The notes beneath the pieces were generated by a model. That model ran no database searches. It was not told the DNA's origin and worked only from the letters and a program-made list of their open reading frames with translations. Shown here in pieces: positions 1 to 5,124 of a stretch of 5,264 nt of DNA (positions are counted from its first letter, which is position 1; every line of letters starts with the position of its first letter). A program made the position numbers and the translations under genes. This DNA is from an uncultured Oscillospiraceae bacterium (lineage in GTDB: Bacteria > Bacillota > Clostridia > Oscillospirales > Oscillospiraceae), in assembly GCA_934645175.1 (NCBI GenBank), contig CAKUDE010000060.1:1-5264 (forward strand). Reading direction: 5' to 3'.

Positions 1-76
1 GAATTGGCAGACTCGCTAGATTCAGGTTCTAGTGTCCACTCCGGACGTGCGGGTTCAAGTCCCGCCTCGCGCACCA
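1..76 (+). tRNA. tRNA-Leu (anticodon CAG), 5' end cut off by window edge
   Basis: Decodes CUG leucine codons. The anticodon stem CTAGA (16-20) pairs with TCTAG (28-32) around the seven-base loop TTCAGGT (21-27), which puts anticodon CAG at 23-25. A long class II variable arm (33-48, with TCC pairing GGA) fits leucine. The T arm is GCGGG (49-53), loop TTCAAGT (54-60) and CCCGC (61-65). The 3' acceptor strand CTCGCGC (66-72) is followed by discriminator A73, the usual base for tRNA-Leu, and a genome-encoded CCA (74-76). The 5' acceptor strand and the start of the D arm, about a dozen bases, lie before the window. The transcript ends at the terminator directly downstream. Confidence 0.95.
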
Positions 77-83
77 AAGAAGA

Positions 84-119
84 AACCTCTTTTGTCTACC
101 AAGACAAGAGAGGTTTTTT
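84..119 (+). terminator. Intrinsic terminator of tRNA-Leu
   Basis: A 14-base-pair stem is formed by 84-97 and 102-115, with one G-U wobble and the four-base loop ACCA (98-101). It runs into a T-tract at 114-119. It starts eight bases after the tRNA CCA, as expected for the end of a tRNA transcription unit. The A-rich stretch before the stem could make it work weakly in the other direction too. Confidence 0.92.
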
Positions 120-235
120 CTTGCTTTCCGGGCAAAATACAGGGCGTTCATTGGGGAAAAGGCTTCGGATCGGCTGCTTGGCTACCATTTTGGCGCTTTT
201 CCATAGGTTGCAGTATCATTACGGCGCTCCTTCAC

Positions 236-272
236 AAAAAAACGGCAGACTTCCGTGGAAGTCTGCCATTTT
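236..272. terminator. Second, bidirectional-looking terminator hairpin
   Basis: A perfect 11-base inverted repeat, GGCAGACTTCC (244-254) and GGAAGTCTGCC (257-267), is flanked by seven A residues on the left (236-242) and TTTT on the right (269-272). The longer T-tract is therefore on the minus strand. No minus-strand gene ends here: the next gene to the right points away. It may be a backup terminator for the tRNA unit, a guard against antisense transcription, or a remnant of an earlier gene arrangement. Confidence 0.65.
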
Positions 273-321
273 GCTGCGTTCTGCCGGACCGCGCAGACGC
301 CGCCGGGACGACGGGGCAGGA

Positions 322-359
322 AGCCGCCCTCTTCCTCCGGGACGGAGGAAATTCCGGCT
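322..359. repeat. Nested inverted repeat upstream of the foldase promoter
   Basis: The inner arms TTCCTCCG (332-339) and CGGAGGAA (343-350) are perfect complements around a three-base turn. The outer arms AGCCG (322-326) and CGGCT (355-359) could extend the structure. There is no following T-tract, so it does not look like a terminator. It ends about 17 bases before the -35 region of the downstream promoter, where a dimeric regulator could bind, but no known operator is recognised. The rest of the gene-free stretch 120-438 shows nothing supportable apart from the sites listed separately. Confidence 0.35.
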
Positions 360-375
360 CTGTCGGGATTTCGTC

Positions 376-404
376 TTGCGCTTTGCCGGTTGATGTGCTA
401 CAAT
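376..404 (+). promoter_or_regulatory. Sigma-A-type extended -10 promoter for the foldase gene
   Basis: The -10 hexamer TACAAT (399-404) is preceded by TGC (396-398), giving an extended -10. Seventeen bases upstream is a weak -35, TTGCGC (376-381), matching only the first three consensus positions. A start near 411 would give a leader of about 28 bases containing the AGGAG ribosome binding site at 426-430. Confidence 0.6.
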
Positions 405-438
405 AGACAAAATATCCCCGAAAACAGGAGCTGACACC

Positions 439-1992
439 ATGACTGAGGAGAAAATTTCCGTTCTTTACCCCGACGGTTCGAAAACACCCGGAACGCTCGT
501 TCTGGGGGAAACGGAGTTTACCGTTGTAACCGACGGCGATACGATCACCGTCCCCCTGTCCGAGCTGACGTCCTGCCGCCGCGACCGCAAAAGGGACACG
601 GCTTGCCGTGTGACCACCAAGAGCCGCATGGCCTACACCTTCATATTCCAGACGGAGAAGAAAATGCTCCGCTTCCTTGCCATGCTGGACGCGCAGTGCG
701 AGGACCTGACCATCAGTGCGCGCAAGGCGGCAAAGCGTCTGCCGAAGCGGCTGATCGCGCTTGTCACCGCCGCCTGCATTCTGATCGCGGCGCTGGGCGT
801 AGGCGGTTATTTCCTGATCGATTTCCTTGTGCCGCATTACGGCTCGACCGACATTACCACTCGCAGCAATTACTCCGTTACCTCCGCCAAGCCCGGGAGC
901 TGGACGATGAACCGCACCGTTGCGGTCGGCACCGACGGCGAGGAGCTGATTACCAACGCCGAGCTGCAGGTGCTGTTCTGGATGGACGTTTATCAGTTCA
1001 TGAACAACTACAGCAGCTACCTGAGCTATGTCGGCTTGAGTGCCTCCAAGTCGCTTTCCGCACAGAACGCTACCGACGGACGTACCTGGGAGCAGTACTT
1101 CCTGGAAACGACGACCATCAACTTCCAGAATTACTACGCCATGGGCCGCGCAGCGGAAAAGGACGGCTTTGAGTTGCCCGAGGAATGGGTCAAAAAGATC
1201 AACGATGTGACCGACCCGGACGGCGAATTTGCCGCCGAAGCGGCCAAGGAGGGCTTCTCCGATATCGATACCTATCTTCAGGAGCAGTTTGGCGATGGTG
1301 TGAACCTCGCCGCTTATCAGAATTATCTGCGTTTCTACTATACCGCCATGGCCTACTATGACAACGTCATCTATGCCAATGCGCAGAAGTCCTTCACCGA
1401 CGAGCAGGTCGAGGAGGAGTACACAAAGAACGCCGATACGACCTATTCAAAGTATCCCAAGGTCAATAACGTCAGTGTCCGGCACATTCTGATCCAGCCT
1501 GAGGGCGAGAAGGATACCACATCCGATTCCGGCAGCAAGACCTGGTCTACCAGCGCGTGGTCCGTTGCCGAGAGCAAGGTCAACGAGGTCTATGCGCTGT
1601 GGAAGGAAAACCCGACCGTCGACTATTTTGCCGAGCTTGCCAAGGAATACACCAAGGACACGAACGGCGACAAGGGCGGCCTGTATGAGGACGTTGCGCC
1701 CGGCCAGATGGTCGATGAGTTTAACGACTGGATTTTCGATGAAGCCCGCAAGGACGGCGATTGCGCCATCGTGAAAACGGCCTACGGCTACCACATCATC
1801 TATTTTGTCGGCCGCACCGAGACCCGCGCGTGGTTTGAGGCAGCGAAGGGAACGCTTGTTTCTGCCATGACCACCGAGCGCCTGAAGGAGCTGAACAACG
1901 AATACCCCGTGCGCTACGACTTCAGCCGGATGCGAATCTTCGACATTATCTACCGCAACAATAATAAGAAAACCGAAACCGCAGAAAAATAA
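439..1992 (+). CDS. Membrane-anchored PpiC/parvulin-type peptidyl-prolyl isomerase (foldase)
   Basis: Predicted to catalyse cis-trans isomerisation of prolyl bonds and assist folding of exported proteins outside the membrane. The 517-residue product has four parts. Residues 1-95 are soluble and rich in predicted strands, ending in a helix (about 73-88). A basic patch KAAKRLPKR (96-104) precedes a single membrane segment (about 105-131), giving N-in, C-out topology. Residues 155-335 are a helical, Tyr-rich region like the SurA/PrsA chaperone arms. A parvulin domain spans about 344-460, with VRHILI (347-352), GGLY (413-416), PGQM (421-424), F428 and GYHII (450-454). The two family histidines are H349 and H452. 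A Ser/Thr-rich insert (about 355-374) splits the first strand from the first helix. Unlike PrsA there is no lipobox cysteine; the anchor is a transmembrane helix. AGGAG at 426-430, eight bases before the ATG, supports this start. Its own promoter and terminator suggest a single-gene unit. The fold class is secure; client proteins are unknown. Confidence 0.88.
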   Translation: MTEEKISVLYPDGSKTPGTLVLGETEFTVVTDGDTITVPLSELTSCRRDRKRDTACRVTTKSRMAYTFIFQTEKKMLRFLAMLDAQCEDLTISARKAAKRLPKRLIALVTAACILIAALGVGGYFLIDFLVPHYGSTDITTRSNYSVTSAKPGSWTMNRTVAVGTDGEELITNAELQVLFWMDVYQFMNNYSSYLSYVGLSASKSLSAQNATDGRTWEQYFLETTTINFQNYYAMGRAAEKDGFELPEEWVKKINDVTDPDGEFAAEAAKEGFSDIDTYLQEQFGDGVNLAAYQNYLRFYYTAMAYYDNVIYANAQKSFTDEQVEEEYTKNADTTYSKYPKVNNVSVRHILIQPEGEKDTTSDSGSKTWSTSAWSVAESKVNEVYALWKENPTVDYFAELAKEYTKDTNGDKGGLYEDVAPGQMVDEFNDWIFDEARKDGDCAIVKTAYGYHIIYFVGRTETRAWFEAAKGTLVSAMTTERLKELNNEYPVRYDFSRMRIFDIIYRNNNKKTETAEK

Positions 1993-2011
1993 ACCCGGCA
2001 ACGCCGTATGT

Positions 2012-2045
2012 GCGGCCCGCCTCCGACCGAGGCGGGCCGCTTTTT
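2012..2045 (+). terminator. Intrinsic terminator after the foldase gene
   Basis: A perfect 12-base-pair GC-rich stem (2012-2023 with 2029-2040) has a five-base loop CGACC and runs directly into TTTTT (2041-2045). It begins 20 bases after the foldase stop codon and separates that gene from the germination operon. Confidence 0.93.
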
Positions 2046-2060
2046 GCGCGTCGGCGCAGG

Positions 2061-2089
2061 GTATAAAAATTCCAATCCGTGCCATACTA
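2061..2089 (+). promoter_or_regulatory. Sigma-G-type (forespore) promoter of the ger operon
   Basis: GTATA (2061-2065), exactly 17 bases, then CATACTA (2083-2089). In Bacillus subtilis the sigma-G consensus is about gHATR at -35 and CATnHTA at -10 with 17-18 bases between, and this matches at every defined position. It sits between the foldase terminator and a GerA-family operon, a class known to be sigma-G dependent. The expected start, about 2095-2097, would place the ribosome binding site almost at the 5' end of the mRNA. Sigma-F overlaps in specificity and cannot be excluded. Confidence 0.75.
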
Positions 2090-2106
2090 AGCTGCGAGGT
2101 GGTGCT

Positions 2107-3564
2107 ATGGCTGTGCAACGCTCGCCCGACGGCGGCTATTGCGGCCCGGTAACGGACGAGAACATTCGCTTGATTTTTGAGGGCGCGGGCGATCTGAACC
2201 TGCGTGAGCTGCACATCGGCGGGCACGTGCTGGTGCTTTATGCGATCGACGGCCTGACCTCCGGCGGGGATATTTCCGAATTTGTCGTCAAACCGCTGAT
2301 GCAGGACAGTGCTGCTGCCGACCTGCGGGAGCTTTATGATCGCGCGCTGCATTCGACGGTTTATAATTCCGTTGCCGAGCCGTGCCGAGACCTGAATGAT
2401 GTTGCCTCCAAGCTCGTCAACGGCTACAGCGTGGTGCTTTTCGGGGAGGCGGGCGCCATCGCGTTTGAGGACAAGACGGGAGAAAAACGTTCGCCCTCCG
2501 CGCCGGAGGTTGAGAACACCGTCAAGGGTCCGAAGGACGCCTTCACCGAAACGGTTCGAACCAATACAAGCCTTTTACGGCGGCATCTGCGTTCGCCGGA
2601 TCTGCGATTTTATGAAACGCAGGTCGGACGCAGGAGCCTGACGAATGTCAGTCTGGTCTATCTGGACGGTCTGACCGATCCGTCGCTTGTCGCGCGGATG
2701 AAAAAGAGACTGTCCGAGATTCAAATCGACGGTATGGTTACGCCTGCCGCCGTGGAGGAGTACCTGACCGGATCACGGGCGACGGCATTTCCGCTGCTGC
2801 AATACACCGAGCGCACCGACCGCTTTGCGCAGGCGCTGCTGGACGGCCGTGTCGGTCTGCTGGTCGACGGCCTGCCGCTGGGCTATCTGGCGCCGGTTGA
2901 TCTGGCCTATCTGATGAGCTCCGCCGAGGATCGCGGGATGGATTTTCTCTCCGCCTCATTCGTGCGCGTCCTGCGCTATCTTGCACTGCTGCTGAGTCTG
3001 TTGCTGCCCGGACTTTACGTTGCAATGACGGCGTATCACCCGGAAATGCTGCCGACGCGTTTGCTGGAGGCGATCATCGAGAGTAAGCACGCGGTGCCGT
3101 TTCCGACGGTGCTGGAGGTGCTGGGGCTGCTGATGGCGTTTGAGCTTCTGCAGGAGGCAAGCGTCTCCCTGCCGCAGTCGATCGGCCAGAGCCTTTCCAT
3201 CATCGGCGGACTGGTTGTCGGAACGGCTGCGGTGGACGCAAAAATCCTGTCGCCCGCCGCCCTGATCGTTGTGGCCGCAGCGGGCATCTGCGGCTATGCC
3301 ATCCCCGGTCGGGATTTTGCCGGTGCACTGCGCCTGTGGCGCTTTTTGTTGGCGCTCCTGGCAGGCTTCGGCGGACTGTTCGGGCTGACGGCGGGGGCGT
3401 TGTGTCTGCTGATCCATCTGGCGGGCCTGGAATCCTTCGATATTGCCTATCTTTCGCCCTTCTGCGGCGTGCGCGGTGCGAACGCACTGCTGCGCAGACG
3501 TCTGGCGCGGCAGAAATTCCGCGATGCGGGACTGCACCCGCAGGATCTAAGAAATCAGGAGTGA
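2107..3564 (+). CDS. gerAA: GerA-family spore germination protein (GerAA/SpoVAF type)
   Basis: A-subunit of a germinant receptor in the spore inner membrane; with the B and C subunits it responds to germinants and triggers ion and DPA release. The 485 residues match the roughly 480 usual for GerAA. Residues 1-285 are soluble and carry the family block VKGPKDAFTETVRTN (139-153) followed by LLRR, then YTERTDR (233-239; the common Pro of TERPDR is Thr here) and the strand GRVGLLVDG (247-255). About five membrane segments follow (286-309, 332-349, 357-375, 382-400, 411-440). They contain LPGLYVAM (300-307), VPFP (330-333), LPQSIGQ (355-361) and a C-terminal SFDIAYLSPF (443-452) like the family's SFGVPYLSPF. 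The frame is open upstream to 2008, but that stretch crosses the terminator and promoter. GAGG at 2096-2099, seven bases before the ATG at 2107, and the family-like N-terminus fix the start. It heads a three-gene operon; SpoVAF is the alternative label, less likely beside B and C partners. Confidence 0.9.
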   Translation: MAVQRSPDGGYCGPVTDENIRLIFEGAGDLNLRELHIGGHVLVLYAIDGLTSGGDISEFVVKPLMQDSAAADLRELYDRALHSTVYNSVAEPCRDLNDVASKLVNGYSVVLFGEAGAIAFEDKTGEKRSPSAPEVENTVKGPKDAFTETVRTNTSLLRRHLRSPDLRFYETQVGRRSLTNVSLVYLDGLTDPSLVARMKKRLSEIQIDGMVTPAAVEEYLTGSRATAFPLLQYTERTDRFAQALLDGRVGLLVDGLPLGYLAPVDLAYLMSSAEDRGMDFLSASFVRVLRYLALLLSLLLPGLYVAMTAYHPEMLPTRLLEAIIESKHAVPFPTVLEVLGLLMAFELLQEASVSLPQSIGQSLSIIGGLVVGTAAVDAKILSPAALIVVAAAGICGYAIPGRDFAGALRLWRFLLALLAGFGGLFGLTAGALCLLIHLAGLESFDIAYLSPFCGVRGANALLRRRLARQKFRDAGLHPQDLRNQE

Positions 3565-3570
3565 GAGTTT

Positions 3571-4005
3571 ATGAAGTTGCTTCTTATCATCGTTCTTGTC
3601 ATTGCGCTCGTACTTGTAATCGGGCGGCCGTTCCGGGAGTTTGATCCGTCAACGCTGCTGCCGGTCAAGAGTCTGCAAATCGAATCGTTCGGCGATGTCG
3701 TCCGCGTTGTGACGGAATTCGGTGAGGGTATCGGACGCTCGTGGAAGGAGGCCATCGCCTATCTGCGCGAGCAGGCTGCGGGTGAGGTCTACCTGGATAC
3801 GGCCGAGCAGGTCGTGTTTTGCGATAAAAATCTGACCGTTTCGCCGGAGCTGCTCGACGAAATTCTGGAAAGCGGCGATTTGCGTCCTGCCGCGCAGGTC
3901 TATGTCTGCGAAAGCGTGCGCGACCCGGAAACGCTCAATGCGCTGCTGAACGCGCACGAAAGCGCCCAAACCGTCGGGAAGCTCCGCGCGCAGACGCTGG
4001 AGTAA
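3571..4005 (+). CDS. Minimal GerAC-like germination protein: N-terminal domain only, no lipobox
   Basis: Probably the C-subunit counterpart of this receptor, though only 144 residues against about 370 for typical GerAC. Residues 2-18 are a hydrophobic anchor. The next stretch, GRPFREFD (18-25), reads like the GerAC start GCWDRREID with the lipobox cysteine replaced by Arg, so it would be held by an uncleaved helix rather than by lipid. The body resembles GerAC domain 1: EGIGRSWKEAIAYL (52-64), like the family's G-x-S/T-hydrophobic-x-EA helix, then YLDTAEQVVFCDKNL (74-88) and a helix SPELLDEIL (91-99), then the strand PAAQVYVCE (106-114). The usual second and third domains are absent and there is a clean TAA, with no sign of a frameshifted remainder because the next gene starts three bases later. 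AGGAG (3557-3561) overlaps the upstream stop codon and lies nine bases before the ATG. The position between the A and B genes supports the call; the assignment rests on motif resemblance and could be wrong. Confidence 0.65.
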   Translation: MKLLLIIVLVIALVLVIGRPFREFDPSTLLPVKSLQIESFGDVVRVVTEFGEGIGRSWKEAIAYLREQAAGEVYLDTAEQVVFCDKNLTVSPELLDEILESGDLRPAAQVYVCESVRDPETLNALLNAHESAQTVGKLRAQTLE

Positions 4006-4008
4006 TCG

Positions 4009-5019
4009 GTGCGCGCGCCGCATCCGCGGCAGCTTTGCACGCTGGGATTCGGAACGCTGAGCGTCTCCGCCGTTTTGATGCTGCCGCGGGCGGGTTGGCT
4101 GTGGGCAACGGCCGGCGCAGTGGCGGTTGCGCTGTTGATCGCATTTTGCTGCCGACTGCGCCGCGGCTGTACCGCTCCTGTTCGGCTGCTGAGCGAGTGT
4201 GCGGGCGGACGGCTGCTGCTTGCTCTGATGTATGCGGGAAATCTTCTGCTGCTCGGCGCTTCCGCCGCACGTTTGTGCGATGCCTATCCCAGCGCGGGAG
4301 CACGGCCGCTGATTGGTCTGCTGCTGCTTCTTATGGCCGCTTACGCAGCAGGGAAGGGGACGCCGACCGTCGGCCGCGTTTCGGCGATCGGTTTCTTCTT
4401 TCTTGCCGCGCTGTACGCCGTCGTGCTGGCGTTCGGGGCCGCGCAGTCGGAGTCCCGATGGCTGAAGCCGGTCACGGAGCTGTCGCCTGCGCGCCTGACG
4501 GCGCTGCTTGCGCCGATAAGCGCAGTGCTTCTCGCTGCGCAGGGCGGTGCGAAATGCCGCCTGTGGACGTGGCTTACGGGGGGCGTGGCTCTGGTTTTTG
4601 CCGCCGCCTTTGCTACGGCGGGTGTCGTATCGCCTGCGGTTGCGTCGCGCGAGCCCTTCGCATTTTACCTTATGAGCAAAAACGTTTCCCTGTTCGGTGC
4701 GATGGAGCGGCTGGAGCCGCTTGTTTCTGCCGCGCTTACGGTCGGCGGTTTTGCGCTTTTGGGGCAGTTCTGCGCTGTCAATACGGAGATTGCCGGTGCG
4801 CTCGCGCCGCGCCTCCGCTATTCCCCCGCGGCGAATTTTCTGCTTGGAGGCGGAGCGATTTGGCTCAGCGCCTGCCTGAGCGAACGGCTTCTTGCGTGGC
4901 TCAGCGCCATATTTTGGGGGCTGATTCCTCTGATGGCACTACTGCTGGTAGCCGGAAAGAAATGCGAAAAAAAATCAGAAAATCCGAAAAAAAGTGTTGA
5001 CAAACCGGAAAACTGGTGA
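4009..5019 (+). CDS. gerAB: GerAB-like endospore germination permease (APC superfamily)
   Basis: Predicted ten-helix membrane subunit of the receptor; in studied GerA-type receptors the B subunit binds the germinant. The 336 residues compare with about 365 for GerAB. Hydrophobic segments lie near 10-26, 31-49, 68-88, 100-115, 125-145, 160-178, 187-208, 237-256, 273-290 and 294-315. Family-like features are the MLPR end of helix 1 (24-27), AAYAAGKG followed by GR (110-123) for the Gly-x-x-x-x-x-x-R loop, and REPFAFYLMSKNVSLFGAMERLEPL (split here as 214-225 and 226-238) for the P-F-P...ERLE block before helix 8. The loop after MLPR is shorter than usual. The GTG start at 4009 is preceded by GGAG (3999-4002) six bases away, within the end of the upstream gene, so translation is probably coupled. 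The hydrophilic Lys-rich tail (317-336) is encoded by A-tracts that belong to the downstream promoter. Divergence is considerable, but operon context makes the call firm. Confidence 0.82.
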   Translation: MRAPHPRQLCTLGFGTLSVSAVLMLPRAGWLWATAGAVAVALLIAFCCRLRRGCTAPVRLLSECAGGRLLLALMYAGNLLLLGASAARLCDAYPSAGARPLIGLLLLLMAAYAAGKGTPTVGRVSAIGFFFLAALYAVVLAFGAAQSESRWLKPVTELSPARLTALLAPISAVLLAAQGGAKCRLWTWLTGGVALVFAAAFATAGVVSPAVASREPFAFYLMSKNVSLFGAMERLEPLVSAALTVGGFALLGQFCAVNTEIAGALAPRLRYSPAANFLLGGGAIWLSACLSERLLAWLSAIFWGLIPLMALLLVAGKKCEKKSENPKKSVDKPENW

Positions 5020-5025
5020 TAGAAT
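4967..5025 (+). promoter_or_regulatory. Upstream tandem sigma-A promoter (P1) with phased A-tracts
   Basis: TTGACA (4997-5002), 17 bases, TAGAAT (5020-5025), with TGA before the -10 giving an extended element. A-runs at 4967-4974, 4979-4982 and 4987-4993 are about one helical turn apart, as in UP elements or bent DNA upstream of strong promoters. The -35 lies inside the GerAB-like coding sequence and the -10 begins immediately after its stop codon (5017-5019). The likely start is G5032 or next to it. Confidence 0.85.
4985..5009 (+). repeat. Promoter-core direct repeat, copy 1
   Basis: This copy runs CGA(7)GTG, then TTGACAAACCGGA. The second copy at 5078-5101 is CGA(6)GTGC, then TTGACAAACGGA. 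The two differ only by single-base insertions or deletions and lie 93 bases apart measured at the -35 hexamers. This points to duplication of, or shared selection on, the promoter core. Confidence 0.8.
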
Positions 5026-5059
5026 AGCGGAGCCGTTTGGGAAGACCGAGTCGAGCACG

Positions 5060-5118
5060 AAAAAAGATGAAGAATCTCGAAAAAAGTGCTTGACAAACGG
5101 AGCCCGACGTGCTAAAAT
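5060..5118 (+). promoter_or_regulatory. Downstream tandem sigma-A promoter (P2)
   Basis: TTGACA (5090-5095), 17 bases, TAAAAT (5113-5118), again with an extended -10 TGC (5110-5112). A-tracts at 5060-5065 and 5080-5085 are two helical turns apart. Seven bases after the -10 is G5125, the same base and spacing as at P1. Two near-consensus promoters about 93 bases apart are the usual arrangement before rRNA operons in Firmicutes. Confidence 0.88.
5078..5101 (+). repeat. Promoter-core direct repeat, copy 2
   Basis: Partner of the copy at 4985-5009. It covers the A-tract, the GTG(C) spacer, the -35 hexamer and the following AACGGA. Confidence 0.8.
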
Positions 5119-5124
5119 GAGGAA

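Noticed and set aside
4..406. Two overlapping plus-strand frames starting in the tRNA
   Set aside because: They read through the tRNA, its terminator and the second hairpin; coding there is not credible.
1..438. tRNA-Leu 3' end as an attachment site for an integrated element
   Set aside because: No integrase gene and no repeat of the tRNA 3' end is visible elsewhere in the window.
232..837. Minus-strand open frame (201 codons) reaching across the gene-free stretch and the foldase start
   Set aside because: It crosses a terminator hairpin, the foldase promoter and its ribosome binding site, and has no recognisable domain.
2008..2106. 33-codon upstream extension of the GerAA-like gene
   Set aside because: It would begin just before the foldase terminator stem and read through the stem, its T-tract and the promoter. 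The ATG at 2107 has a well-placed ribosome binding site and a family-like N-terminus.
1447..2352. Long minus-strand open frame (301 codons) opposite the foldase end and the GerAA start
   Set aside because: It runs through a perfect plus-strand terminator and the sigma-G-type promoter, lies antisense to two genes with clear family motifs, and its protein is low-complexity Ala/Arg/Gly of the kind produced by GC-rich antisense frames.
2956..3537. Minus-strand open frame (193 codons) opposite the GerAA membrane part
   Set aside because: Gln/Arg-rich product typical of the antisense of Leu/Ala-rich membrane coding sequence; no ribosome binding site or motif seen.
4035..5000. Second plus-strand open frame (321 codons) inside the GerAB-like gene
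   Set aside because: It is a +1 shadow: Arg/Cys/Gly-rich with no hydrophobic periodicity or family motif, whereas the chosen frame gives ten membrane helices and coupled spacing with the upstream gene.
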